A stretch of 48,677 nt of DNA, taken from positions 1-48,677 of IMG/VR virus record IMGVR_UViG_3300031759_000043. One strand, 5' to 3'. The stretch comes from a virus. Shown here piece by piece: positions 35,541 to 44,226 of the stretch. A program made the translations under genes and the position numbers. The notes beneath the pieces are model-generated. The model did no database searches. It was not told where the DNA came from and worked only from the letters and a program-made list of their open reading frames with translations. Every line of letters begins with the position of its first letter. The stretch's first letter is position 1.

Positions 35541-38516
35541 GTGGCTGCGACGCTAACAGCAGATCAGGAGCTGGTCTACGCCTCCTTCCCGATCTCCAAG
35601 ACCGAGGAACTTCCTGACGGTAACCTGCTCGTCTACGGCAAGGCTACTGACGGAACGGTAGATTCGGATCGTCAGGTAGTTGACGTGTCATGGAGTGCGC
35701 AGGCGCTCAAGCAGTGGCTGGACACTGGTGGGAACGTCCGGGTGCAGCACCAGCCTCAGCGTGACCCCGCTGGCAAGGGGCTGCAGATTGATGTCACTCC
35801 GGACGGGCACTGGGTGAAGAGTCTCATTGTCGAGCCGGTTGCGCAGCGGCTAGTCCGGGCTAAAGTGCTGACCGCCTACAGTGTCGGCATCTCGCGGCCC
35901 CGGATTGACCCGGACCCCACCGGCAAGGCAATGGGCGGGATCATCCGGGGGAATGCTGACACTCAGATTGTTGAGGTGTCCCTGGTGGACCGGCCCGCCA
36001 ACAAGAACTGCGGCTTCCAGCTGGTGGCGAAGAGCGCAGGCGGGGAGCTGGACTGGGTGGGCAAGGTCTGGGGCGAGGAACTGCTGACGAAGGACGGGGG
36101 AGGTACCGCTACTCCTGCTACTGCAGATGACGATCCGGAAGACGTGCCCGACTACGACATGAAGCCCGACCCCGGGACCGAGCCTACCGAACCGACAGAT
36201 GATTCCGAGACCGGCAAGGGGCAGGGGCAGGGGCAGGGACAGGGGCTGAACTACATAACCGTCAGCGTTGAACTGCCGAGCGATGTGTCGGTTGCGTTTT
36301 CTCCGGCCGACCTAGCCAAGCTGCAGACGTACGCACAGAAGCTGGGTGAGGAGGATGCGGCATTCAAAGTCGTTGGTGATGCCGAGGAAGCGTTCCTCGG
36401 GAAGGCGCATCGCAAATTCGGGGCACGGCGACGCAGGCAGCTAGCCGGATCCGGGAACGCACTTGCGGACGGTTCGTATCCTATCCCGGATGCGGATGCA
36501 CTGCGCCGGGCATCAGTACTCGCGCGCAGTGGACATGGAAATGTGGCAGCCGCAAGGAGGCTGATCGCCAGGAGAGCTAAGGAGCTAAAAGTGCCCAATC
36601 CGCTCAGCGAAAACGATGCTGTCAAGGAGGAAGAGACGGTGGAAGATGTCTCCAAGTCCATGACTTGTGGCACCTGCAAGGGTCCTCTCACTGACGGCAA
36701 ATGCATGAAGTGCATGGGGAAGGCTGCGGCTGCTGTTGAAGTAGATGATGCTGCCGAAAAGGGCATCGCCCAGATGAACCATGACGACAATGACACTGAC
36801 AGCGACGCCGATGAGGATGAAGGCACGGACAAGGCTGCCAAGCCGAAGAAAGGCGGAAAGGGGAAGGGGAAGGGCGGAGGGGGGAAGCCGCCCTGGCTCA
36901 ATAGTGATAAGGACAACGACGATGACGACGAAGGATCCGACGACAGCAACAAGGCGTCGATGCCTAATCCAGCGGATGGCGTGACGGGGATGACTGCGAA
37001 CGCGGTACCAATCCACCGTGAGCCGGATGGCCTGGCTATTGAATCGTTCGAACACGATGCAGGAATGCCGACGGTGCCGGATTCTAGCGTCAAGTCTGAT
37101 GCTGATGCTGATGCTGTCCCGTTCACCGAGATGGATGCAGCCCTGCGACTGAAGTCGATTGGCGTGGCGCATCAGCTCGGGGTACTGCACGACCTGTGCT
37201 GCCCGGTGTTTGCTCCGGGGGATGTTGCCAAGGCGCATCCCGATTCAAACTTTGACTCGATCGACCTCATGTTCTTCGCCCAGAAGGCGATGGACTCCGC
37301 TGCGGGCGGATCGATGGAAGAGGCGATGCGGGCTACCGCCCTGTGGACGCACGCGCAGACGCTGAAAATGGTTGGCGTGAGCGGGATGCTGGCGCTGCAG
37401 GAGGAAGCGCACAAGGCATTCCGGGATGCGAATCCGGGAGTGAGTTCGTTCCCGACGCCTGGTCACATCAGTGCCGAGCGATACCGGCGGGGGGACATCA
37501 CCGCTGGCCATGCCGCTGCGAGTCCCGGTGCTGAAGGTCCGCACACGGCGGTCATTCCGTCAGCTGGCGGGATTACTGCTGAGCAGTACGGGCGCGGGTT
37601 CATCTCGGACGGTCACGCGGCGGATTCACCTGCGAACAAGGGAGCCGGAGTTCCGTCGTCTGTTGACTACGTGCCGACCATTCAGGAAAATGCGCGGGCG
37701 GCCATGCGGGCGATGCACGACCACGTGTCCCAGACGTTTCCCGATGTGTGCTGCATTGGTCCTGGTGACGGTGCGGGCATGCGGAATCCGGTGCCGGTGC
37801 CCGCCGGAGTTCCGGCGGTTAGTGCCGCACCGATTGGGCAGTCGCACAAGAGCGAGGCGGAGCCTGCGACTGCGACTGCGACTGCAGAGCCTGACGTTTT
37901 CAAGGGCGCTGTCGCGCCGGACATCGAGAAGGCGCGCAAGAAGATGCGCAAGAAGCTCGGCAAGAAGGTGCTAGCCGGGAAGATGACGGTCGACGAAGCG
38001 CGGGCGAAGATCGGGCGGAACGTAGCCCAGAAGACCGGCGGGCAGACGATGATCGTGAGCCCGATGGGCGGCGGGATGAAGGCCGAGGAGCAGCCGGAGG
38101 CTGTCAAGTCGGCTCGCCCGGAACCGCGTGAATTCCCGCCCGGTTACACGATTGGCGGACTGCCTGCTGCACCCGGTGTGGACGCGGATGTTTTCAAGTC
38201 GCTGCTTGCGGAAGCTGTCGGACCGCTGCTGGAGCGGCTTGCCGCGAATGAGGCGGTTATCCGCGAACAGTCTGATATGATTCACAAGATGGCGGACATG
38301 CCCGACCCCGGGGTTGCGGCATTCCGTGGGATGGCCTACAAGAGTTTGAATTCTGCTGGACGTCCGGGTGGCGTTCAGACGGTAGCCGAGATCGCGGAGC
38401 GTTCTCAGGCTGCTATGCTCCGCGAAATGGAAGTTACATGGCGGACAAGTGCGGATCCCAGGGAGCGGGAAGCTGCCTGGCGGTCGATCAACAAGATGCG
38501 AGGGTTCGAATCATGA
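35541..38516 (+). CDS. Prohead protease fused to a long scaffold-like region, 991 aa
   Basis: GTG at 35541 follows AAGGGGATCGT. Residues 10-180 match prohead serine proteases (S78-type): ASFPISKTEELPDGNLLVYG, VRVQHQ (His70), TAYSVGISRP (Ser114) and QIVEVSLVDRPANKNCGF. After it come about 800 residues of mostly disordered, charged sequence: a GQ repeat (GQGQGQGQG), CGTCKGPLTDGKCMKCMG (zinc-like), acidic runs, a KGKGKGGGG stretch, two copies of an I(S/T)AE-YxRG-I-GHAA motif, and a C-terminal coiled region (LLERLAANEAVIREQSD). Such C-terminal regions usually act as scaffold (delta domain). The length is far above the usual 200-600 residues. Confidence 0.8.
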   Translation: MAATLTADQELVYASFPISKTEELPDGNLLVYGKATDGTVDSDRQVVDVSWSAQALKQWLDTGGNVRVQHQPQRDPAGKGLQIDVTPDGHWVKSLIVEPVAQRLVRAKVLTAYSVGISRPRIDPDPTGKAMGGIIRGNADTQIVEVSLVDRPANKNCGFQLVAKSAGGELDWVGKVWGEELLTKDGGGTATPATADDDPEDVPDYDMKPDPGTEPTEPTDDSETGKGQGQGQGQGLNYITVSVELPSDVSVAFSPADLAKLQTYAQKLGEEDAAFKVVGDAEEAFLGKAHRKFGARRRRQLAGSGNALADGSYPIPDADALRRASVLARSGHGNVAAARRLIARRAKELKVPNPLSENDAVKEEETVEDVSKSMTCGTCKGPLTDGKCMKCMGKAAAAVEVDDAAEKGIAQMNHDDNDTDSDADEDEGTDKAAKPKKGGKGKGKGGGGKPPWLNSDKDNDDDDEGSDDSNKASMPNPADGVTGMTANAVPIHREPDGLAIESFEHDAGMPTVPDSSVKSDADADAVPFTEMDAALRLKSIGVAHQLGVLHDLCCPVFAPGDVAKAHPDSNFDSIDLMFFAQKAMDSAAGGSMEEAMRATALWTHAQTLKMVGVSGMLALQEEAHKAFRDANPGVSSFPTPGHISAERYRRGDITAGHAAASPGAEGPHTAVIPSAGGITAEQYGRGFISDGHAADSPANKGAGVPSSVDYVPTIQENARAAMRAMHDHVSQTFPDVCCIGPGDGAGMRNPVPVPAGVPAVSAAPIGQSHKSEAEPATATATAEPDVFKGAVAPDIEKARKKMRKKLGKKVLAGKMTVDEARAKIGRNVAQKTGGQTMIVSPMGGGMKAEEQPEAVKSARPEPREFPPGYTIGGLPAAPGVDADVFKSLLAEAVGPLLERLAANEAVIREQSDMIHKMADMPDPGVAAFRGMAYKSLNSAGRPGGVQTVAEIAERSQAAMLREMEVTWRTSADPREREAAWRSINKMRGFES

Positions 38517-38557
38517 GTTCGTTTATGACTTAGCTAGAAAAGAAGGAGGAGATCTGC

Positions 38558-40390
38558 ATGGCAGATGTCCTGGAAGCTCCATCTCCTTCCCCTGCTGTGG
38601 GGGACTTCGGAGCGCCCGCGCGCGAGGCTGAGGCTTTGCTGAAGCAGCGCGGGCAGACCGGCGATGTGCTCAAGTCGCGCATGCCGGAGCTTGTCAAGGG
38701 GGCCGGGTACGCGCTCGGCAACAATGCGCCGCTGTCTGACTCCATGGAGATCATGACTAAGGCGCACCAGGCGACGATGGACCTGCGCACGGCGACGTGG
38801 AGCGGGTACAACAACAAGGCATCGGTTGTCAAGGGCCTGAACGGCGACTTCCTGTCGCAGCGGGGGTACCTGAAGACGGCACTGACTGCACCCTCGGTGG
38901 GGGAGCAGATGCAGCAGCTGTTTTCGATGCTGCCCGGCGGCGGGGACGCGCTGAAGTCGTTCACGGCCGGAAACCTAGGAATCGGGTCGATTTCGGGCCT
39001 GGTTCCGTTCGATCTGCTCGCCCCGAGCAGGCTTATCTATCCTGTTTACACGGTATTCCGCAACAAGCTGCCCCGTCCAGCCGGACAGGGTACCGCCCGG
39101 CAGGCCAAGGTCTTCACTGGTGTCTCGGGTTCCCAGACCGGCGGTCAGGGTATCATCGACATCTCGATTCCCGAGCTTGTCCAGGCGAACGGCTCGCTGT
39201 CGTCGACGGCGTGGCCGCTCAACCTGCCTCCGTCCGGGTCTCAGACTGAAGTAGACCTCAATATTCCGTATCGGTTCTTCGGACTGACGGAGAGCCTGAG
39301 CTGGCTGGCGCAGTTCGCCGGTCAGGGGTTCGAGGACATCTCAGCGCTGGCTAACCTCATCCTGCTGCAGGAAATGATGATGGGTGAAGAGTATCAGCTC
39401 CTCGCTGGTACCTCTGTCGCACTCAACGCCCCCGGCACCCCGACCCTCACGGCTCGGACCGCCGGGTCGAACGAAACCGGCCTGACCGGTGTCACCACCA
39501 ACGTGTTCGTCGAAGTGACCGCGACCAACTACTTCGGCGAGACGACGGTGTCGGCTGCCGGGTCGGTGGCGGCTACCAACGGCCAGGTCGTGGACGTGCT
39601 CATCAGTCCGTCGCAGGGTGCGCAGTCGTATAACATCTACGTGTCGACCGGTTCTTCGGCTGGCACGTACTACCGGAGCGCGACTGGTGTCGGCGGGTCG
39701 CGGTACACAGTCCAGGGCGCGATCCCGACGTCTGGTCTCACGGCTCCGTCTGCGGACACCGGGACCGGTTCCAACACCCGGCTTGAGGGGCTTATCCCCA
39801 CGCTGACGGGTAAGAGTGCCTCCACGACAGTATACCCGAACGGCTGGCAGGGCGGGTACTACAACGCCTCGGTCGGTACGCACCTTAGCTACAACGCACT
39901 CTACACGGCGCTAGACGCGCTGTGGGAGTCGGTGTTCACCACGCCTGGCGCATTCCGAGCGGACCCGGCGGAGATCGTCGGTGACGGCGGCGACATCATG
40001 CGGCTGTCGACGGACGTGATTTCTCAGGGTTCGGCTACCAACTACCGGCTCTGGCTGGACCAGGCGGACGTGTCGGGTATCCGGGTGGGTGCGGCGGTGT
40101 CGGAGTTCCAGAACCCGATCACCCGATCGGTCCTGAAGCTGGTGGTGCACCCCTGGATGACGCAGGGCACCGCGATGCTGATGACGTACCAGCTCCCGCA
40201 GACGTGGACGAATGTCGCGAATGCGTGGGAGATGACCTGCGTGCAGGACTATGTGTCTATTGCGTGGCCCGTGATTGACGCGACGTTCCGATACAGTATT
40301 TTCCTCTACGCCGCCTTGTGCGGTTACGCTCCGTACTACAGCGGGATACTGCAAGGACTTCAGGTGTCAGACACCACCCCCTACAGCTGA
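38558..40390 (+). CDS. Major capsid protein with Ig-like insertion, 610 aa
   Basis: The ribosome site AAGGAGGAGATCTGC is the strongest in the window, as expected for the most abundant protein. Residues 1-285 and 410-610 read as an HK97-type capsid protein (AAPSVGEQMQQLFSMLPGG-like N-arm, FFGLTESLSWLAQFAGQGF, ILLQEMMMGEEYQLLAG; C-terminal VVHPWMTQGTAMLMTYQLPQ). Residues about 288-403 are an inserted beta domain (PTLTARTAGSNETGLTG ... SYNIYVSTGSSAGTYYRS) of fibronectin/Ig type likely exposed on the capsid surface. Location after the protease-scaffold supports the call. Confidence 0.85.
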   Translation: MADVLEAPSPSPAVGDFGAPAREAEALLKQRGQTGDVLKSRMPELVKGAGYALGNNAPLSDSMEIMTKAHQATMDLRTATWSGYNNKASVVKGLNGDFLSQRGYLKTALTAPSVGEQMQQLFSMLPGGGDALKSFTAGNLGIGSISGLVPFDLLAPSRLIYPVYTVFRNKLPRPAGQGTARQAKVFTGVSGSQTGGQGIIDISIPELVQANGSLSSTAWPLNLPPSGSQTEVDLNIPYRFFGLTESLSWLAQFAGQGFEDISALANLILLQEMMMGEEYQLLAGTSVALNAPGTPTLTARTAGSNETGLTGVTTNVFVEVTATNYFGETTVSAAGSVAATNGQVVDVLISPSQGAQSYNIYVSTGSSAGTYYRSATGVGGSRYTVQGAIPTSGLTAPSADTGTGSNTRLEGLIPTLTGKSASTTVYPNGWQGGYYNASVGTHLSYNALYTALDALWESVFTTPGAFRADPAEIVGDGGDIMRLSTDVISQGSATNYRLWLDQADVSGIRVGAAVSEFQNPITRSVLKLVVHPWMTQGTAMLMTYQLPQTWTNVANAWEMTCVQDYVSIAWPVIDATFRYSIFLYAALCGYAPYYSGILQGLQVSDTTPYS

Positions 40391-40441
40391 TCTGTTTGCA
40401 GTTACGCACCTTAGTTCGGCTTGAGCTAGTGTAGTGTGAAA

Positions 40442-40478
40442 GGAACCTCCGTGCTAGCGAGGCTAGCACGGAGGTTCC
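40442..40478 (+). terminator. Perfect 17-bp hairpin after the capsid gene
   Basis: GGAACCTCCGTGCTAGC pairs perfectly with its complement around a GAG loop. It lies 52 nt after the capsid stop and 20 nt before the next start. It may partly terminate or stabilise the capsid mRNA and lower expression of downstream genes. Confidence 0.7.
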
Positions 40479-40498
40479 GCCCCGGCACCGGAGGCACA

Positions 40499-40927
40499 AT
40501 GGCCTGGTTCATCAGCCAGCAGAACTACGAGAAAATCGTTCAGGAACTGGCCGAACTAAGCCAGCGTCTTACTACAGTTGAAACAACCCTAGGGAGAGTC
40601 ATGACGGCTCAGAACGACATCAACGCAGCGGTCGCGCAGATCAGCGCGTCCATCAACGACATCAGCACCCAGATCACCGCGCTCGGCACGGATGTCACCA
40701 CGATCCAGACCGAGATCGCCACGCTCCAGCAGCAGGGCGTGGACACGTCCGCTCTCAACGCGGCTGTCGCCTCACTCGCCTCCACGCAGTCGAACCTAGA
40801 TCAGGCTGTTGCAGCTGTCGGCACTATCGCCGCGTCGGTCAATCCGGTTCCGGCTCCTCCGACGGGTACGACCACGACCACGACCACGACTCCGTCGGAG
40901 CGCTACGGCTACGGCAGCCAGCGTTAA
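40499..40927 (+). CDS. Coiled-coil protein, 142 aa
   Basis: ATG at 40499 is chosen because CGGAGGCACA lies upstream and the frame before it consists of the 17-bp hairpin. Residues 8-110 show long heptad patterns (YEKIVQELAELSQRLTTVET, INDISTQITALGTDVTTIQT), so the protein should form a trimeric or dimeric coiled coil. The C-terminus is Pro/Thr-rich (GTTTTTTTTP) and ends RYGYGSQR. A capsid-associated or fibre-like stalk is likely; related to no family I can name. Confidence 0.7.
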   Translation: MAWFISQQNYEKIVQELAELSQRLTTVETTLGRVMTAQNDINAAVAQISASINDISTQITALGTDVTTIQTEIATLQQQGVDTSALNAAVASLASTQSNLDQAVAAVGTIAASVNPVPAPPTGTTTTTTTTPSERYGYGSQR

Positions 40928-40997
40928 TTCCGTCTTGCTCATTTAGGTTACTGCACGACGCCGTCGGTTGGCGGCTATAGCATGAAAGGTCAGGCAT

Positions 40998-41384
40998 ATG
41001 CCTATCTTCGCACAAGGACCGTCGTACCAGAAGTACACGGTCGGCACCGGTCCCACCCTGCTTTACTCGACGCGCGGTCAGGCCGGTACCGCTATCGGTA
41101 CCGCCATCTCCGTCAAGAACCCGACGCTGTTCAATGCCGGGTCCGTCACGGTGTACATCCTCGCCGGAGGTACCGCGCAGGCGACCGGCGGCACCGCCAC
41201 TGCCGCGAACATTCTCCTGTACGGCATCGGCCTGCTGCCCGGCAACCAGATGACGTTCACCGGCACTGCTGTCACCACGACTACGAGTTACGGCGGCGTG
41301 TATGACATGTTCGGCTGCGTAGCCGGGTCTGGCACGACGGTTGTCGTCGAGGGCGGCTACGCTACCCAGACGCTCGTCAGCTAA
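40998..41384 (+). CDS. Small beta-rich virion protein, 128 aa
   Basis: ATG follows AAAGGTCAGGCAT. The sequence is Gly/Thr/Ala-rich with alternating strands (PTLLYSTRGQAGTAIGTAIS, GSVTVYILAGGTAQATGG), as in decoration or fibre-binding proteins near actinophage capsid genes. No Cys motif or signal peptide. The three genes 40998-42225 share this composition and probably encode related virion surface proteins. Confidence 0.65.
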   Translation: MPIFAQGPSYQKYTVGTGPTLLYSTRGQAGTAIGTAISVKNPTLFNAGSVTVYILAGGTAQATGGTATAANILLYGIGLLPGNQMTFTGTAVTTTTSYGGVYDMFGCVAGSGTTVVVEGGYATQTLVS

Positions 41385-41408
41385 CAACTCTGCTGCTGAG
41401 AGGGAACT

Positions 41409-41939
41409 ATGGTCACGTCACCACGGGCAGCGTCCCAGACGACAGGCGTGGACCCGCCTGTCGCCAGCCCGGGCATCACTCAGGTCTACGTCCCGGCATC
41501 TGTCGGGACTCCGCACTGCGTCCTGTTCAACAACGGAGCTAGTCCTGCCTACATCGGCGGCTCGTCCGTCACGGCGGCAACCGGGCTGTTCTTCCCGCCG
41601 AACGCGCAGCTGTCACTGCCCTACGCACCGTTCGGCATCTGGGCGACTGACAGTTACGTACTCGGCACGGCCACGACTACCATCTCAGCGAACGTCCTAG
41701 CCGGAGGCACGACGCTTGCGGCCGGGTCGCTAGCATCCATGACGGTGGGCGGGCTGATTCAGCTCGGCAATGCGGGCAAGCCTACCACCTTCGAAGTGGT
41801 GGCTATCTCGGCGTTTGTCAATGCCGGGACGCTGACAACCACGACACCCGTACTGTACGATCACATATCCGGCGCGACCGTGACAACCGTCGCAGCGCAG
41901 TCGGCTACGTCGCTGTCGGTGAACGTCGGGACCACGTGA
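41409..41939 (+). CDS. Beta-rich virion protein, 176 aa
   Basis: ATG at 41409 follows GAGAGGGAACT. The first 90 residues (ITQVYVPASVGTPHCVLFNN, SSVTAATGLFFPPNAQ) resemble the proteins before and after it. The second half (GTTLAAGSLASMTVGGLIQL ... VTTVAAQSATSLSVNVG) is a separate strand-rich module. Likely a capsid decoration or accessory surface protein; composition, not homology, is the basis. Confidence 0.65.
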   Translation: MVTSPRAASQTTGVDPPVASPGITQVYVPASVGTPHCVLFNNGASPAYIGGSSVTAATGLFFPPNAQLSLPYAPFGIWATDSYVLGTATTTISANVLAGGTTLAAGSLASMTVGGLIQLGNAGKPTTFEVVAISAFVNAGTLTTTTPVLYDHISGATVTTVAAQSATSLSVNVGTT

Positions 41940-41943
41940 TACT

Positions 41944-42225
41944 ATGGCGTCGACCATTGAGCCATTCACTGTCACATCAGGCAGTGCTACACTTATCACG
42001 TACCTCACCCCGGGGCCTAGCTCCATCTACATTTCTGCAGGTGCAGGAACTGCGGGCATGTATCTCGGTCTGGGGACGACGACTTCGGCGGCTAACGGCC
42101 TCTATCTGCCGAGTGGTTACCCTCCGTGGGAGGCATCACGCTATCCTGGCCTCGGATCGCGTCCACTATACGGCATCGCTGCCAGCGGCACTGTGACAGG
42201 CGCATGCCTCATCATTCACCCGTAG
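41944..42225 (+). CDS. Small beta-rich virion protein, 93 aa
   Basis: ATG follows the previous stop by 4 nt. The product (STIEPFTVTSGSATLITYLT, TAGMYLGLGTTTSAANGLYL) resembles the N-terminal half of the preceding protein, particularly the G-TT-SAANGLY-P stretch versus SSVTAATGLFFPP. The two may have arisen by duplication. Likely virion surface. Confidence 0.6.
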   Translation: MASTIEPFTVTSGSATLITYLTPGPSSIYISAGAGTAGMYLGLGTTTSAANGLYLPSGYPPWEASRYPGLGSRPLYGIAASGTVTGACLIIHP

Positions 42226-42243
42226 CAGAATATGCGGTAGGAT
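42215..42243 (+). promoter_or_regulatory. Promoter TTCACC-17-TAGGAT, leaderless gene
   Basis: The -35 matches consensus at four of six positions, spacer 17 nt, and ATG of the next gene is exactly 6 nt after the -10 box. Confidence 0.65.
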
Positions 42244-42249
42244 AGAAGC

Positions 42250-42603
42250 ATGAGTCAGAGAGTTCAGCTCCCGCCCGGTTGCGCCGGATTCCGGTGCGCG
42301 GATGGATCGGTTTACTCCGCTAAGGCGGGGACATCAGTAGTGCTTGAGGACCGGCACGCAAAAGCTCTCTCCAGCAGTCAGCACCAAAGTATCGGGCTGG
42401 TGAAGGCTGGAGAGAGCTTCGCGCTCGGAACTAAGAAGGGGAGGTACTGCTCCGGATGCGCCAGGATCTGGCAGGCTTGGTCTCTTGAATGTCCAAAGTG
42501 CGGAGAAGAGACGTACGAGTTGCTACCGGCGTCTGCACTGGAGTCGGATGAGACCTCAGCCAGCACTCAAAGCAGTTTGCCCACTCTGAACGGAACTGCT
42601 TGA
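42250..42603 (+). CDS. Zinc-ribbon protein, leaderless, 117 aa
   Basis: ATG lies 6 nt after TAGGAT with no ribosome site, so a leaderless mRNA is likely. The N-terminal half (FRCADGSVYSAKAGTSVVLE) is beta-rich. The C-terminal half has CSGCARIWQAWSLECPKCG, a regular four-Cys zinc ribbon. Similar small proteins lie near head genes in many actinophages and may bind DNA or the head vertex. A Ser/Thr-rich tail ends it before a strong bidirectional hairpin. Confidence 0.65.
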   Translation: MSQRVQLPPGCAGFRCADGSVYSAKAGTSVVLEDRHAKALSSSQHQSIGLVKAGESFALGTKKGRYCSGCARIWQAWSLECPKCGEETYELLPASALESDETSASTQSSLPTLNGTA

Positions 42604-42676
42604 ACGGTACTTTGCATGACGAACAGTGTGACCGTTGGTAATGTAGTTCCACCCCATGTAACCTCTCGGTGATGAT

Positions 42677-42720
42677 CCCGGCCTGCTCGGGTCTGCCTGG
42701 CGGGCGTCGAGCAGGCCGGG
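42677..42720. terminator. Bidirectional terminator between convergent genes
   Basis: CCCGGCCTGCTCG and CGAGCAGGCCGGG, a perfect 13-bp stem with an 18-nt loop, placed between the plus-strand gene ending at 42603 and the minus-strand gene ending at 42737. It can stop transcription from both sides. Confidence 0.75.
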
Positions 42721-42736
42721 GGTCTGGGTCGGGCTA

Positions 42737-43111
42737 TCAGCCCTTCTCGGGATAGATGCTGTCAGTGGGGCCGGGGGTGACGTTGTAACCGTCCCGCCAG
42801 CCCTTGCGACGGGAAACGAACTCCCTGCCGTTCTCGTCTGTCCCGTACTGGGCGTCGCCCAGTCCGAAGCGGATGCGATTTTGGGCTAGTTCTTTCTGGG
42901 AGCTGGCGTAGGCTTCCATTGACAGCCAGTACTCGTACGTGGTACGATCGGAGTCAGGGATCACTTGGCGCTTGCTCGGCACGAAATCCGGGTAGGTTTC
43001 CTTGAGTTCCTTCCGCTCCGCCTCGGCGTTATTCCCGAACATGGGGAAGATCATCTCCGGCATGGCGGCGGAGTGTACTAGCGCAGCGTGCTTATCCGCA
43101 GATAGTGACAC
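42737..43111 (-). CDS. Hypothetical protein on the opposite strand, 124 aa
   Basis: Not recognised. GTG at 43111 follows AAAGGAATACA and lies 53 nt downstream of a good minus-strand promoter. The product (MSLSADKHAALVHSAAMPEM, YEYWLSMEAYASSQKELAQN, GREFVSRRKGWRDGYNV) is mixed alpha/beta and slightly acidic. It is an independent unit inserted between head genes, convergent with its neighbour, which is the typical position of a moron. It may be expressed early, unlike the surrounding late genes. Confidence 0.7.
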   Translation of the reverse strand: MSLSADKHAALVHSAAMPEMIFPMFGNNAEAERKELKETYPDFVPSKRQVIPDSDRTTYEYWLSMEAYASSQKELAQNRIRFGLGDAQYGTDENGREFVSRRKGWRDGYNVTPGPTDSIYPEKG

Positions 43112-43163
43112 TGTATTCCTTTCCTTTATTCCTTTTCCCTGCCCCTGCTTGCGGGCATACCTA

Positions 43164-43192
43164 AGTGTACCGCACGGGGCGCGTCTACACAA
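43164..43192 (-). promoter_or_regulatory. Minus-strand promoter TTGTGT-17-TACACT
   Basis: Spacing is exactly 17 nt and each hexamer matches consensus at four of six positions. It is placed just upstream of the minus-strand gene at 42737-43111. Confidence 0.6.
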
Positions 43193-43203
43193 CTGGAGAT
43201 ACT

Positions 43204-43815
43204 ATGGGACGATATGGCCGCAACGACGTGGTAAGCGTCGCTGTGCCAGTAACTGCCGGAGGATGCGGAGCGACACACTCGCGACCCGTTGCCGACGGCG
43301 TGGCAGCTGACGAATGGGACCTGGAGCAGGCGTGCCTGACATGCTCGACTGCTCTCCAGGGAGACCCGCTCTGGGCATCGATGCCAGCGGAAATACCAGA
43401 GACTCCCGACGAGCGCATGATTCGCGAGGATGCGGAAAAGCGCGGCGAGCGGCAGATTAAGAAGTCGCAGGAGCGACTCAGCGTCCAGCAGGGGGAGCTG
43501 AACGAGAAGCTCGTCGAGCTGCTAGCGCGCAGCAGCGGCAGCGAGGTGGCGGTTCCGGATCAGGAGCTGATCGCGCGGATGGTCGCGGAGCAAGTGCAGA
43601 AAGTACTAGCTTCCATGCGGGGGGCTCCGGCACCGGCGCCGGATGTCGTCGTGCCGGTTGACGAACTGACGGATGAAATCCCTATCGCGAGTGGTGTGGA
43701 CCTGACCCGGCTGCACGTGCGGACGCTGGGAAAGATGTGCCGGGACCGGGGAGTGGATGACAAAGGCGGCAAGGCGGATCTTGTCGCGCGACTGACAGCT
43801 GCGACTGAGGACTGA
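43204..43815 (+). CDS. SAP-domain protein, 203 aa
   Basis: ATG at 43204 follows GGAGATACT. The N-terminus has CGATHS and CLTC, a possible zinc site. Residues 70-150 are a charged helical region (EKRGERQIKKSQERLSVQQG). The last 35 residues (LTRLHVRTLGKMCRDRGVDD, KGGKADLVARL) are a SAP motif, a helix-turn-helix-like DNA-binding element. Such SAP-tailed proteins occur next to head connector genes of actinophages and may tether DNA in the head or at the portal. Confidence 0.7.
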   Translation: MGRYGRNDVVSVAVPVTAGGCGATHSRPVADGVAADEWDLEQACLTCSTALQGDPLWASMPAEIPETPDERMIREDAEKRGERQIKKSQERLSVQQGELNEKLVELLARSSGSEVAVPDQELIARMVAEQVQKVLASMRGAPAPAPDVVVPVDELTDEIPIASGVDLTRLHVRTLGKMCRDRGVDDKGGKADLVARLTAATED

Positions 43816-43818
43816 CGT

Positions 43819-44226
43819 GTGGCTCCGGGCAGCGGGTCCTGTGCGTCGTGCGGAGGAGCTAAACGAGGACGCGCTGCCCGGAATCGCGTCAGTCGTGCTA
43901 CACTGAACTGTGATGTGTGTGCGAACGGTATGTGCGGAGAGCACGCAGTGTGGTCCGGGGGGCGGTACGTCTGCCTGAAGTGTGCACGGGATGAGGGAAT
44001 GACAGTGCGGAGGAAACCAGATGACCATGCCAGCCTACGGACCGGTGAGCCCGTACGTGACTCCGCAGATGTTGATCTCGGCTCCGACGGGCATATCGTG
44101 GAACACGATTCCGCCGGGATCGGGAGTGACTCCCATCCAGCGACTAGCGGAACAGGCCAACATCTGCGGCCGGGCGACGTCGGAAGCGGACGGAGTCATC
44201 AACCAGATCATCCGGGCGACAATTGA
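43819..44226 (+). CDS. Cys-rich protein overlapping the connector gene, 135 aa
   Basis: GTG at 43819 directly follows the previous gene. Residues 7-62 contain CASCGG, CDVCANGMCGEH and CLKCARDEG, seven Cys and a His arranged as a cross-braced double zinc site. No stop appears where the next gene begins; the frame continues 206 nt into the connector gene, adding a 67-residue Asp/His/Gly-rich tail that is only the other-frame reading of that gene. So the overlap is genuine, and the tail is probably unstructured. Confidence 0.6.
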   Translation: MAPGSGSCASCGGAKRGRAARNRVSRATLNCDVCANGMCGEHAVWSGGRYVCLKCARDEGMTVRRKPDDHASLRTGEPVRDSADVDLGSDGHIVEHDSAGIGSDSHPATSGTGQHLRPGDVGSGRSHQPDHPGDN

